A stretch of DNA of 64,000 bases from contig CAZQRP010000018.1 of NCBI GenBank assembly GCA_964596125.1, positions 1-64,000 on the forward strand, read 5' to 3'. The position numbers and the translations under genes were made by a program. Below are positions 1 through 10,000 of this stretch, in pieces (within the stretch, counting starts at the first letter, position 1; each line of letters opens with the position of its first letter). The notes beneath the pieces are model-generated. The model worked only from the letters and a program-made list of their open reading frames with translations. It made no database searches and had not been told where the DNA came from. Origin of the DNA: CAZQRP01 sp964596125. GTDB taxonomy: Bacteria; Chloroflexota; Dehalococcoidia; GIF9; UBA5629.

Positions 1-166
1 AAGTTTAGTAAAATGATAAGGAGGATAGTGTCCGCCATCAACTGAACCTATACACACTATTGTCTATTTCTGTTCACTCGTATATCATAGATTTGTTGAA
101 GTTCTGGGACTACATGAGTGAAACGCAGTAATCCGCTGTTAATAAATTTTTGAGGGAGACGTACCG

Positions 167-529
167 ATGAAAATGTCAGAAGAGGTTAAGAAGGCAATAG
201 ATGAATATGCACCGGCATCGGTAGCCACTGCGGACAAAGCGGGCAAGCCCAATGTCTCGGCTAAGGGTTCGCTTCAGGTTATTGATGATGAACATCTTGC
301 ATTTGCCGACATCAGGTCACCACGGACCGTGGCTAATCTGAAAGAAAATCCTCAGGTAGCGATACTCTGCTTGAATCCGTCTACCCGCAGAGGATGTCGA
401 ATTTGGGGCAAGACTGAGATTATGAGTTCGGGTGACCTGTTTGACAGGTTCACCAGGGAATTTGCCGCCAGAGATATGAAGGTAAATCAGGTCATCAAAA
501 TCACTGTTGAAGAAGCCGCGGTCTTTTAA
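167..529 (+). CDS. pyridoxamine 5'-phosphate oxidase-like FMN-binding protein
   Basis: A 120-residue protein with the short split-barrel flavin-binding fold typical of the PNPOx-like family. The pattern is an N-terminal helix, then 'PASVATADKAGKPNVSAKG', a strand with 'LAFADIRSPRTVANLKENP' (the family's ligand-proximal R-T-x-x-N-L segment) and 'VAILCLNP'. Such small members often bind FMN, F420 or haem and act as oxidoreductases. The substrate cannot be read from sequence and true PNPOx activity is unlikely at this length. A purine-rich GAGGGAGA lies 10-17 bases before the ATG at 167; the ATG at 173 is an alternative. It stands alone, with no operon partner visible upstream in the window. Confidence 0.8.
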   Translation: MKMSEEVKKAIDEYAPASVATADKAGKPNVSAKGSLQVIDDEHLAFADIRSPRTVANLKENPQVAILCLNPSTRRGCRIWGKTEIMSSGDLFDRFTREFAARDMKVNQVIKITVEEAAVF

Positions 530-720
530 CCGTCACGTTTAAAGGTCTTGTCTCATCAGCACTCAATCAGGTGTCTACATCATTGCATACCGTGTTCTGT
601 GGAAAAGACATTTCAGACATGGATTGATTCAAGCATTGATGGTGAGTCTGTTGACCGATCGTTTAAAAACGAGGAGCGATGGAGGTGACCTACGTACTTA
701 CCAGGAAACAAGCTTATCAT

Positions 721-1053
721 CTATTTAGGATGAGATGGCTCGATGCAATTTGTTTTTCTTTTTGGAGTGATAAAACCGTCGCATAAGCCGAAGGTACCAA
801 GACCGGCAACGTAAAGAGCATGCCTTTCCGACCATTTGGAGACAGTGCCTCCCGGATAATCGAAGAGCCACTTCCATTGAGACGAAAGAACAGGCGCTAC
901 AGCAATGTGTCCCTGCCTCGTAAGCATTGATACCAATTATTGTCTCAACCTATCATTGAATTGCTCGCCATGATAGCTGGTATGAGCCCACCTGAGAGAG
1001 GGCCAGACATCCTTGGAAGCATTAGAAGTTCTCGTTCGCTTGGCAATGGGTAA
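721..1053 (-). pseudogene. decayed epoxyqueuosine-reductase-like (4Fe-4S) gene fragment
   Basis: Reading the minus strand gives a continuous protein-like trace with motifs I associate with QueG-like 4Fe-4S proteins: 'LPIAKRTRTSNA', then 'WAHTSYHGEQFNDRLRQ', a TAA stop near 937-939, then 'LTRQGHIAVAP' and 'WSERHALYVAGLGTFGL'. It ends at a stop before the cysteine-rich ferredoxin part that intact members carry. A second stop (TGA) lies just 5' of the trace. The in-frame stop plus missing C-terminus indicate a dead gene remnant. Family assignment is from motif memory; the pseudogene state is seen directly. Confidence 0.6.
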
Positions 1054-1384
1054 GGCTCAGCAGATCACACTTATTTCTTGTATGTCAGGGGAATAGTCTG
1101 TGCTTGAAAATGATAAAGACTATCCAATAATCTCTCTCGGAATCATATGAAGGGGGCCGATTATTCTGTCCTTATATTCGTAGAACAACGGATCATCTCC
1201 ATCAGCAAATGCCACCAGGGGAGCTTCGAAAATAGGACTATCATCAATCATGAACAGACGATTCTCCTGACTATTCTGTCCTCAATATACCTTATAATGA
1301 AACGTGCTGGATTTTTACTGAATTTGCCTGGCTCTTCTTTTTTCATGATTGCTCCCGAGCCAAATTTTTACCTGTCCTGCGGCA
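1054..1384. other. intergenic stretch without a recognisable gene
   Basis: About 330 bases between the decayed QueG-like fragment and the membrane protein on the minus strand. An open frame crosses it on the plus strand, but its translation has no domain features, its 3' end overlaps the minus-strand gene, and no convincing ribosome-binding site precedes it. I see no RNA gene or repeat here. Confidence 0.5.
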
Positions 1385-2155
1385 TTATTGGCTGTCGGAC
1401 GAGTTTGACGAGTCCCCAAAAAGCAATTGCCAGATTGAGGCTTTTTCATATACGGTTGTTGTTCTCTGCCTCTCTACTTTCACCGGTACATCCCGGTGTT
1501 TCGTGACTTCTTTATATTTGGTTACCTCTACTTGCTCAGTCCATTTCATTAGAATGCTTATGTGGACTTTCTCGCTCCACATTGCATTCTCACTGAACCG
1601 GCCTGTATATTCTCCTTCAGGAAGGTGAATGTCAAAAGTACCCTCATTACCAAATTGTTCATACAGTATATGACTGGCCGATGAGAAAATATAAAAACCG
1701 CCGGGGGCCGGGCTTTCAAAGCTTATAGTTAATCGGGAATTGGGTTTATCGATGATGAAGGGAATGTTTATACCACCGGGCACTGAAAGGCGGACATCGT
1801 CGTAAAGAATTTTAGATTTATCATGTACTTCGCTGACGGTATATGCTTCATTGATTACATAAGGCTCTTGCTCGATGACTGTCTCGAAGTAAGTTACCGT
1901 TGCTTGTTTCGATACAGTCCTTAGAGGCAAGGCAAATATGATACATACTGCCAGGAATAGTAAACCTGTTCCTATTGTGATAAGCCTCCAGGGGTGTATT
2001 TCCGTTTCCCTGTGAACCCATTCATAGATTCTGGCACAGCCTTCCAGCATCCATTGTATGCCGGACTTAATTTTAGGCAATATTTGTAGAGAAGTAATAA
2101 ATGTCTGTCGGTTTATGCTGTTTTTGTCGAAAGTATTCTTTGTTCGTCGCCACAT
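1385..2155 (-). CDS. single-pass membrane protein of unknown function
   Basis: A 256-residue protein not recognised as a named family. An N-terminal cytoplasmic stretch of about 55 residues is followed by one hydrophobic segment around residues 57-77 (ending 'AVCIIFALPL'), then an extracytoplasmic beta-rich domain with 'PGGINIPFIIDKPNSRLTIS' and 'FDIHLPEGEYTGRFSEN'. The charged tail contains 'KYKEVTKHRDVPVKVERQR', a pattern seen in repeat-rich envelope proteins. A G-rich ribosome-binding site lies just before the ATG. The small membrane protein at 2194-2448 lies 38 bases upstream in the same orientation, so the two are probably co-transcribed. Function unknown. Confidence 0.65.
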   Translation of the reverse strand: MWRRTKNTFDKNSINRQTFITSLQILPKIKSGIQWMLEGCARIYEWVHRETEIHPWRLITIGTGLLFLAVCIIFALPLRTVSKQATVTYFETVIEQEPYVINEAYTVSEVHDKSKILYDDVRLSVPGGINIPFIIDKPNSRLTISFESPAPGGFYIFSSASHILYEQFGNEGTFDIHLPEGEYTGRFSENAMWSEKVHISILMKWTEQVEVTKYKEVTKHRDVPVKVERQRTTTVYEKASIWQLLFGDSSNSSDSQ

Positions 2156-2193
2156 CTCAAGTACCCCCTTTTATACCTCCATTGGCAACTACG

Positions 2194-2448
2194 TTAGTCT
2201 TTCCACGCGATCATCTGCGCTATCAGTATAATCCCCCCGCATAGGCAACCAAAGGCGATCCATGCCAGCCAGCTAATACGGAGTGCGGTTGTGGTGATGA
2301 TGAGCACGATTCCTATGGCATATATGGTTATCATTCCGATTATCCGAGGCCCCGTAGGTCTCAGAGGTTTTGTTTTTAAAATTATTACTATTGATGCAAT
2401 TATATAAAAAGCTATTGGAATAACCAGTTCTATCCACAAATCCATCAT
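2194..2448 (-). CDS. small three-helix membrane protein
   Basis: An 84-residue, very hydrophobic protein with about three membrane segments: residues 5-23, a second near 36-52 ('IIGMITIYAIGIVLII') and a third near 60-80. A short basic loop (KTKPLRP) follows the first. No family is recognised. It lies directly upstream of the single-pass membrane protein at 1385-2155 on the same strand, suggesting a two-gene unit. The alternation of long hydrophobic runs with short charged loops makes it more credible than the overlapping antisense frames. Confidence 0.5.
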   Translation of the reverse strand: MMDLWIELVIPIAFYIIASIVIILKTKPLRPTGPRIIGMITIYAIGIVLIITTTALRISWLAWIAFGCLCGGIILIAQMIAWKD

Positions 2449-2667
2449 TATTAATGCTCTGGTGTTTATTTACCTGATTATAGCAGAAAGCCTGTACCTC
2501 TACATTTACCAGAACAAACAAGTTAACAGGCAGCGTATTGATCTGGTTCTTCCCTTTCAAAGAACAGACTGATATTACTCCGTATGTACCCTGATTTCTC
2601 ATATAATTGGACGGCGTGTATAATAGGTGGCAATTATTCATAGACAAGTCAGGAGGAACAATTAAAC

Positions 2668-3660
2668 GTGAGAAACAGACTGGGTATTATTTTGCTCGTA
2701 TGCATAATGCTGGTACTGTCGTCACAATGCAGTGACCCGACAAAAGATATAGTATCGGCAACCGAAAAGGCGACCAAGCATATTGAACAGGGCACTATAT
2801 ATTATGAGCAAAGCCAATATAATGAAGCTATAAACGAGTATACGACGGCAATCGAGTTGGACCCCAATCTGGCCGAAGCATATCTGGGTCGTGGAATGGC
2901 CTTTTACTTTAACAATGGTCGATATTTGAGGGCTATACCCGATTTTTCCAGAGCCATTGAGTTGGACCCTCAGGATGGAAGGGCTTACTATTACCGGGGA
3001 TGGGCGTATGTGGGTAATGGTGCGTATGGTAAGGCTCTGCCTGATTACAGTGCGGCTGTTGAACTCGATCCTAGCCTGGTTGGGGCATATAATGGTCGCG
3101 GCTGGGTCTATGCCCAGAAGGCGCAGTGGGACCAGTCGTCTATACTTTACCTGTATCAGCGGTTTGAGAGCGATGTAAGTCTAGCTGAAGCATATAGAGG
3201 GCGGGGCTGGGTCTATGTGAAGCAAGAACAATGGGAGTTGGCAATTGCTCCTGACCTGAATAAGGTTGAACTGGAACCTGACCTGGCCGAAGCTTATTGC
3301 AATAGGGGTTTTGCCTATTTCAAGAAGGCACAGTGGGATAGTGCTATTGCTGATTTTGATGAAGTGTTTGCCATAAATCCTGGTCTGAATAGAGACAAGT
3401 GGGATAGAGATTGGGCGCTGAGTAAAAGAGGACAGTGGGACCCGGTTATTGCAGATTATGGAAAGGTGATTAAAATCGTTTCCGGTTCCGCTACGACCTC
3501 TGAGAATCAGGGTGATTCCGGTACAGAGAAAGAGCCGTGGAAACTGGCTATTGCTGACTACGATAAAGTGGTTGAACTATCAAAAGAACCTGCGCTGGTT
3601 CAAAAGGCCAAGGAATCGATAGCTTTCATAAATGAATGGCGTGAAGACGTCGGCGGGTAG
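2668..3660 (+). CDS. secreted TPR-repeat protein
   Basis: A 330-residue protein starting at GTG with AGGAGGA 11 bases upstream. It has a signal-peptide-like N-terminus with a Cys around residue 22 ('LSSQC', a poor lipobox because Gln sits at -1). At least six tetratricopeptide repeats follow, recognisable by 'AIELDPNLAEAYLGRGMAF', 'AIELDPQDGRAYYYRGWAY' and 'AVELDPSLVGAYNGRGWVY'. The later repeats have eroded spacing. TPR arrays are protein-protein interaction scaffolds, so the role is probably periplasmic or membrane-surface assembly. No enzymatic domain is present, and the neighbours give no clear partner. Confidence 0.8.
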   Translation: MRNRLGIILLVCIMLVLSSQCSDPTKDIVSATEKATKHIEQGTIYYEQSQYNEAINEYTTAIELDPNLAEAYLGRGMAFYFNNGRYLRAIPDFSRAIELDPQDGRAYYYRGWAYVGNGAYGKALPDYSAAVELDPSLVGAYNGRGWVYAQKAQWDQSSILYLYQRFESDVSLAEAYRGRGWVYVKQEQWELAIAPDLNKVELEPDLAEAYCNRGFAYFKKAQWDSAIADFDEVFAINPGLNRDKWDRDWALSKRGQWDPVIADYGKVIKIVSGSATTSENQGDSGTEKEPWKLAIADYDKVVELSKEPALVQKAKESIAFINEWREDVGG

Positions 3661-3812
3661 AATCACCGGTTATTTCCAAAGGAGACTTTGCCTGTATACT
3701 ATCTTCAGGTGTACATAGTGCCCGCTTTACTGGATAGAGTCATAATAGCCTCTTGACGTGCAGTATGTTTTAAGGCATTATGGGAAAAACTGGAAGGAGG
3801 GTATCGCTGAAC

Positions 3813-3974
3813 ATGAAAATTATTTGGCCTCTTCTATCGGTGTCAGCTTTGTATGGTGCTATAGCAGGCTCGTTCTTTGAAGGTACTCCTCTAACGGCAA
3901 TAGCATTTGCATTGCTCGGTGTTGTCTTTGCTATTGCGGCATACTGGGAGATAGCCAGGGGTAAAAGCGAGTAA
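3813..3974 (+). CDS. small two-helix membrane protein
   Basis: About 53 residues if read from the ATG at 3813, which follows the strong AAGGAGGG at about 3793-3800. An upstream in-frame ATG at 3780 would place that ribosome-binding site inside the coding sequence. Two hydrophobic segments ('IIWPLLSVSALYGAIAG' and 'LTAIAFALLGVVFAIAAYW') are joined by a short loop and followed by a basic end. No family recognised. It stands alone, about 120 bases after the TPR gene. Confidence 0.5.
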   Translation: MKIIWPLLSVSALYGAIAGSFFEGTPLTAIAFALLGVVFAIAAYWEIARGKSE

Positions 3975-4131
3975 AGTTCTGATAAGCTGAGAATTCCGGT
4001 AAGCTATATACGGATTACCCTGTGTTATTATCTGGTTGATTTCATGGGGATTCTGCGAATGTTATATATTGCAATGACGATACCGGCTCTTACGCTCTTT
4101 CTTAAAGTTAGTTATATTCGAGATCACTTCG

Positions 4132-5145
4132 CTATTTTTCTGCCGAAACCTTATTAGCGGTTGGAAGAAAATAGCTTCTTCTGGAAACCTCTTCTTTTCT
4201 GGGATTATATAGCACAGCTACATCAGCTTTTTCGTTATTCCAGATATCTCCGGGAAGGTACTGGAAACAAAAGCCTCCTGACTCATAGTGGACCTCACCT
4301 GTGTAAACTCTAATGCTGCGATGCGGCTCCAGCACACAGGGGGACAGAGGAACGCAGTCTTCAATACAGGTTTCGTTATCTACTGTGCAGGAGCATGGGA
4401 AGTAGGTCGGAAACCTGAATGAAGGAAATCCTTTGGATATATTTTTCAGTAACCAGCCGGTAATGCGTTGCGAAGTATCACTCTGGTTTTTAATCTCTAC
4501 ATACTCGTCAGCTTCAATAATTTGGTGATCTTCTTTAACGCTATCTGATAAACCTCTGCCCTTGAAGTGAATGTGAGTTATTTGGATAGGTGAGAGAACT
4601 GCTTTGGTGACATAGTCTTCTATTGTGATAGTCCATTTCTTCAGATTTTCAGCAATAACTTTGATATAATAATCGCCCTCGCCCATTAAAATACAGGTGT
4701 TATCTCCAATACTGGCACCATCATATGAAATCCTTTTAGTATACATGCCTTTGCTGCTTTCCCGATAAATAATGAGGTCAAGCACAGCGTATTCTGGATA
4801 GAGGGTATCTGCCATCCAATCAATACACCATTTTGTTCCGGATATATGGAATACCGGGGTAGTTGTATTACCCTGGCCTGTAAATGTTTTTATCTTATTC
4901 CATTCCTGACTGTCCGCCCTTTCGCCGGTTCGAGGTAGTTCTTCTGACGCAGGTTTTTCAGTAGGGGGAGGTGGCTTTACCTGGAGTGGAGTTGGTATTG
5001 GCGGATCTGGCATATCTTGACCACAGGCGAGAGTGATACTTGACAGAAGGGCCAATACTCCGATAACCAGAATCGGGTACTGTTTACTTTTCTTGACTAT
5101 AATGTTCCACATTCTCGATTTTTTCTTCAAAATTATTAAAATCAT
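4132..5145 (-). CDS. lipoprotein with lamin-tail-like domain
   Basis: A 337-residue exported protein. A basic N-terminus and hydrophobic helix end in a lipobox ('SITLAC', Cys near residue 41), followed by a proline-rich linker. A central beta domain precedes a C-terminal domain resembling the lamin-tail fold ('EADEYVEIKNQSDTSQRITG' ... 'LEPHRSIRVYTG' ... 'KADVAVLYN'). Bacterial lamin-tail domains occur on secreted and surface proteins and are thought to aid anchoring or binding. Several cysteine pairs ('CSCTVDNETCIEDC') suggest disulphides or metal binding. The start is uncertain; an internal Met near residue 12 is possible. It is followed by the metF end of the left module with no shared transcription evident. 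Confidence 0.6.
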   Translation of the reverse strand: MILIILKKKSRMWNIIVKKSKQYPILVIGVLALLSSITLACGQDMPDPPIPTPLQVKPPPPTEKPASEELPRTGERADSQEWNKIKTFTGQGNTTTPVFHISGTKWCIDWMADTLYPEYAVLDLIIYRESSKGMYTKRISYDGASIGDNTCILMGEGDYYIKVIAENLKKWTITIEDYVTKAVLSPIQITHIHFKGRGLSDSVKEDHQIIEADEYVEIKNQSDTSQRITGWLLKNISKGFPSFRFPTYFPCSCTVDNETCIEDCVPLSPCVLEPHRSIRVYTGEVHYESGGFCFQYLPGDIWNNEKADVAVLYNPRKEEVSRRSYFLPTANKVSAEK

Positions 5146-5379
5146 TGACGACTTTAATAACGTAACCTGGCGCTTATAGTGATTATATATTAATTTAACA
5201 TGGAAGTGACCTGTTTTATTTAATACTTTAGTACTAAAAAAAGAATCTTTTCAGACTTTTAAGAGAAGATAGTAACTGCAATCATGGTTATTAATTAGAT
5301 AAAAGATGGAATGGCCTGCTCTGGGTGTCGGGGGATATCGACGGGATCTGTGTTGTTGTACCAGGGTGAATTCTTTATA

Positions 5380-6285
5380 CTATTGGGTCACCTGTTGCGG
5401 AGAAATGCCGGCTGCCTGCAGGATATCTGGTACTACCTCTTCCTTACCTATCGCCATAATGTGGACTCCATCACATAGTGATTCCTTTTTCAGTGTGGCG
5501 ACCATTCTGCCGGCAATTTCTATGCCTTTGTTGAGAGCTTCACCCTTGGGCGCACTTGCCAGTTCGTCAATTAAATTTTGAGGTACAAAGATACCGGGAA
5601 CATTTTCTGTCATGTATTTTGCCATTCTGGCAGATACCAGGAGCACGATTCCAGCCAGTATCTTGACTGGAAACCGGCGAGCATGCTGCATAAACCTGGC
5701 GAAGTTATCAAGGTCATAAATGGCCTGAGTCTGAAAGAATTCGGCTCCGGCTTCTACTTTCTTTTCAAACTTAATCAACTGTGGCTCTATTGGGTTCGCT
5801 TCAGGGGTGACTATAGCGCCGGCACAGAACTCAACAGCCCCATCAAGATCGTTTCCTCCCAGGTCTTTACCTGCCTCCATGAGCCGGACTGTCTCCAGTA
5901 ACTGAAGGGAATCAAGATCAAAGACGCCTTTTGCTTCTTTGTGGTCGCCAACGGTGACTGCATCGCCCGTCAGGCAGAGGATATTTCGTATGTCTCTGGT
6001 ATAGGCAAACAGAAGCTCAGCTTGAAGCGAAAGACGGTTGCGGTCGCGGCAGGTCATCTGTAAGATAGGTTCGCCACCCCTCTCTTTGATTGCCAGACAT
6101 CCACCGATTGAAGGAAAGCGCATTACCGAGCTCTGGTGGTCAGTGACGTTCATAGCATCTACCTTGTCTTTAATGAGTTCAATATGGTGCCACATTTTTT
6201 CAATGTTTGTCCCTTTCGGTGGACCAATTTCGCTTGTGATGACAAATTTGCCAGAGTTAAGGGCTTCTTTAAAACGTGTTACCAT
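5380..6285 (-). CDS. metF: methylenetetrahydrofolate reductase, MetF-type (left module)
   Basis: A 301-residue TIM-barrel flavoprotein reducing 5,10-methylene-THF to methyl-THF, the last C1 step of the Wood-Ljungdahl methyl branch. Family markers are 'FVITSEIGPPKGTN' near the start, 'DAMNVTDHQSSVMR', 'QMTCRDRNR', 'NILCLTGD' and 'GAEFFQTQAIYDL'. Length matches the acetogen-type MetF, which lacks the regulatory domain of eukaryotic enzymes. It starts 16 bases after the metV stop and is last in a five-gene minus-strand run, consistent with the MetV-MetF complex receiving electrons from the NuoEF-like subunits upstream. A paralogue lies at 18548-19465. Confidence 0.92.
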   Translation of the reverse strand: MVTRFKEALNSGKFVITSEIGPPKGTNIEKMWHHIELIKDKVDAMNVTDHQSSVMRFPSIGGCLAIKERGGEPILQMTCRDRNRLSLQAELLFAYTRDIRNILCLTGDAVTVGDHKEAKGVFDLDSLQLLETVRLMEAGKDLGGNDLDGAVEFCAGAIVTPEANPIEPQLIKFEKKVEAGAEFFQTQAIYDLDNFARFMQHARRFPVKILAGIVLLVSARMAKYMTENVPGIFVPQNLIDELASAPKGEALNKGIEIAGRMVATLKKESLCDGVHIMAIGKEEVVPDILQAAGISPQQVTQ

Positions 6286-6301
6286 AGTATTTTCTCCTTA
6301 C

Positions 6302-6946
6302 TCAAGCGATTTTAATTTTCCTTGGTTTCGGTGCTGCCTGATAGTTTTTTGGGGGGAGATGTTTTCGCATTAAATTGAGCCTACCCTGGCTTTCCAGACG
6401 TTGATATATGAGAGTCCATGCACAGTCCTTTTCTTTGTCGACCTCGCACTTTCCATCATTTGTGCCACCGCAGGGGCCATTTAATAAGCTCTTATGGCAT
6501 GCTGTGATCGGACATATTCCTGCCGTTTCTCCAAGGACGCATTGGCCGCATTGTGCACAGGTTTCGAGAAAGACACCGGGCTCATCCTCCATACCTATAA
6601 ACAGGGTATCCTGCGCCGGGAAAATTGGCTTGTTGATATATGAGTTTGCCTTGAATACTCCCAGCGCACAGGACATAACTAAAATACAATTTGCATTCTT
6701 GATGGCGTCATTGTTTTTAGTGAAAGAAAGCTCTGTCATATCATCGCAGGCTGTAGGAATAACCGTCCAGCCTGTTACCAGTTTACCTGAGTCTTGCAAC
6801 CGCTGTTTCATTTCCAGTACCTCTTCTCGCCCGCCTGTTTTAGTCATAGTGGTACAGGTGCCACAGCCGATTATGTAGACTCTGTCAAGGCCTTCCAGTT
6901 GCTGCTGAATCTCATCAAAAGGCTTCTGTCTGGTAATAGATTTCAT
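6302..6946 (-). CDS. metV: MetV-type partner subunit of methylene-THF reductase (left module)
   Basis: A 214-residue MetV-like protein (methylene-THF reductase C-terminal family). In characterised acetogens MetV binds iron-sulphur cluster(s) and relays electrons to MetF. Visible cysteine motifs are 'IIGCGTCTTM' near the start, 'TCAQCGQCVLGETAGICP' and 'GPCGGTNDGKCEV' near the end. I chose the ATG at 6946 because AAGGAGGG lies just upstream; an in-frame start at 6976 would put that site inside the gene. It sits between the NuoF-GltD fusion and metF. It is roughly half identical by eye to the second copy at 17830-18483. Confidence 0.9.
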   Translation of the reverse strand: MKSITRQKPFDEIQQQLEGLDRVYIIGCGTCTTMTKTGGREEVLEMKQRLQDSGKLVTGWTVIPTACDDMTELSFTKNNDAIKNANCILVMSCALGVFKANSYINKPIFPAQDTLFIGMEDEPGVFLETCAQCGQCVLGETAGICPITACHKSLLNGPCGGTNDGKCEVDKEKDCAWTLIYQRLESQGRLNLMRKHLPPKNYQAAPKPRKIKIA

Positions 6947-7006
6947 TCTGAAACCCTCCTTAACTAACTGATGCAATCCTTTCCAAAAGGCTATCCTCTG
7001 CTTTGT

Positions 7007-10000
7007 TTAGCTCTCAAGGTCACATCTCAGACATCGCTTGGACTCAATTATGGCTTTCTCTTCCGAAAAGCCAAGCTCTATCTCCTGGAAGTTTTGTTTT
7101 CTCTCTTCAGTGGGAAGCGTTGGTACTTCCAAACGAGGTTGTGCTTCCCACGTTTCTTCCTCTTCCTCTCTGGCAGCTTCTAAAATAACCTCGGTTTTCA
7201 GGTCATATATTTCAACTCTTGAGGTATCGCCTTTAATGTATTTATCTATGGCGAGGGCTCCTCTCTTTCCAGCAGCAATGGCGTGTATTACCATACCGGG
7301 TCCGGTGACAAAGTCTCCACCAGCGAATACGCCGGAGACATTGGTAGCTAGAGTGTTGCTATCGACAGCCAGTGTCTCCCATCTCGTACGCTCCAGGGCG
7401 CTGTCGGGTGGTAAGAACGAAAGGTCGGGAGCCTGACCTACCGCAGCGATTACCGTATTCGCTTCTGCGAAGAAGTCAGAGTCTAGAATCGGTAGTGGCC
7501 GGCGACGACCACTGGAATCCATTTCGCCTAGCTGCATACGGATACACTGCAGGCCGTTAACCTTCCAGTTGTCGCTTGCTATACGAGTGGGACTGACCAG
7601 GAAGTTGATTTTTATACCTTCAGCCAGTGCCTCATCATATTCGATCTCGGTTACCGGCATCTCATCTCGCGAGCGCCGATAAAATATGTCTACTTCATCA
7701 GCGCCAATGCGGAGAGCGGTACGCGCAGCATCAAGGGCTACGTTGCCACCGCCGATGACAGCTACCTTGTGCCCTACTTCGATCTGTTTGCCTACTTTAA
7801 CATCCCTCAGGAATCTCAGACCATAGTGAAAACCTTCAACATCTTCCAGTTCACCGGGTATTCCTATACGCTGGCTTCTCTGTGCGCCGGCAGCAATAAA
7901 GACAGCGGCAAATCCATCTTTCTTGAGATCGTCAACAGTAAAATTAACATTTATGGGTGTGTTATATCTTATATCGACACCACGTCTGGAAATGTAATCG
8001 ATGTCCTGCTGGATAGCTTTCCTGGGTAATCGGAACTCAGGTATAGCTACTGACAACATGCCACCGCCTACGGGAAGGGCTTCAAAAACGGTAACACCGT
8101 ATCCCATCTGAGCCAGGAAATAGGCACAGCTCAATCCGGTAGGCCCGGCTCCTACCACTGCCACGTTCTGTTGCCTGGTCCGTGGGAATGGCTCGGGGAC
8201 AGGTAGTGTCGTTGCATGGTCTTGATACCAGTCGGCGGCAAAACGTTTAAGCGACCTGATGGCTACCGGTTCGTCAAGCTCCCCACGGCGACACTTGTAT
8301 TCACATGGGTGGTGGCAGATACGGCCACATATGGCTGCAAATGGATTTCGGTCCCGGATGGTTTCAATAGACTGATAATATTCACCGGCAGCGATATGAG
8401 CGACATATTTCGGAATATTGATCCCTGCCGGACAGGTATGCTGGCAGGGTGAAATCATGAGAGCATCGCAGACAGCGGCGGGACACTTTTTCTCCTTGAT
8501 ATGGGCCTCGTATTCATCCTGGAAATAGTTGATGGTTGTCAGAATAGGATTAGGACAAGTCTGTCCTAAACCGCATAGTGAGCATTCCTTAACTGCCCTG
8601 GCAATGTTTAGCAGAGTATCGATATCGCTGTCCTGCCCCTTCCCCTGGGTAGTCCTTGTTAATATCTCCAGCATTTGCTTTGTTCCCAGGCGGCAGGGGA
8701 CGCATTTGCCGCAGGACTCGGTCTGCGTGAAGCTCAAGAAATATCTGGCTACCTCAACCATGCACGTGTTCTCATCCAAAACTACCATGCCGCCAGAACC
8801 CATGATGGAGCCTAACTGCGCCAGCGAATCGTAATCTACAGGAGTGTCGATAAACCGGGCCGGGATACATCCACCTGAGGGCCCACCTGTTTGCACTGCT
8901 TTGAATCGCTTGCCGCGGGGGATACCTCCACCGATATCAAAGATGATATTCGACAGGGGGGTACCCATTGGCACCTCTACCAGGCCACTGTTGGCAATCT
9001 TACCGGTGAGAGCGAATACGGCAGTACCTTTGCTTTTTTCAGTCCCTATACTGGCAAACCAATCAGCGCCTTGAGTGATAATAACAGGGACGGTTGCCAG
9101 AGATTTTACGTTGTTGATATTACTGGGCTTTCCGTCAAGGCCTGACTGTGCCGGGAATGGGGGACGTGGGCGGGGCATACCCCGTTTACCTTCAATGGAA
9201 GCAATCAAAGCTGTCTCCTCACCGCAGACAAATGCCCCGGCACCTTCTTTCACGATAATGGTAAAAGGGAAGCCTGAACCGAGGATGTTGTCTCCCAGGA
9301 AGCCTCTCGCTATGGCTTGTTCCAGGGCAACATAGAGTCTCTTTACTGCCAGGGGATATTCCTCACGGACATACACATAACCCTCGTTTGCTCCCATAGC
9401 ATAACCGGCAATAGTCAGCCCCTCGATAACAGCATGAGGGTCAGCTTCCAAGATAGAACGGTCCATGAAAGCTCCGGGATCACCTTCATCGGCATTGCAG
9501 ATGACGTATTTAGTATCGCCGGGTGCGTTTCTGCAAAATTCCCACTTGCGCCCGGTAGGGAAACCGGCACCACCACGACCACGAAGACCAGACTTCTTAA
9601 TTTCCTCAATAACCTCCTCAGGTGTCATCTCTAGGAGGGCTTTCCGTAGAGCTCGATAACCATCTCTTGCGATGTAGTGGTCTATCTTTTCAGGATTGAT
9701 GTGCCCGCAATTACGCAGGATTACCCTCTGCTGTTGCTTGTAGAAGTTTATCTCTGCATATTTTGGAATGCTTTGGCCGGTAATCGGGTCGCGATAGAAA
9801 AGACGTTCTACCGGTTTGCCAACTCTTAGGTGAGAGTTGATAATATCGGATGCGTCTGCTGAGTCGACGTGAGTGTAGAAAATGCCGTCAGGCTCTATGA
9901 CTACATTGGGCCCTTGCTCGCAGAAACCGTGGCAACCGGTGAAGTCCAGGTCTATATTTTTTAAGCCAGAACGGGCTATCTCTTCTTTGAGCGCTTTATA

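Noticed and set aside
1147..1506. Plus-strand open frame near the left membrane protein
   Set aside because: Its 3' end overlaps the minus-strand gene, with no upstream site and low-quality translation.
6408..9659. Numerous plus-strand open frames opposite metV and NuoF-GltD
   Set aside because: They are antisense shadows of strongly coding minus-strand genes with clear motifs.
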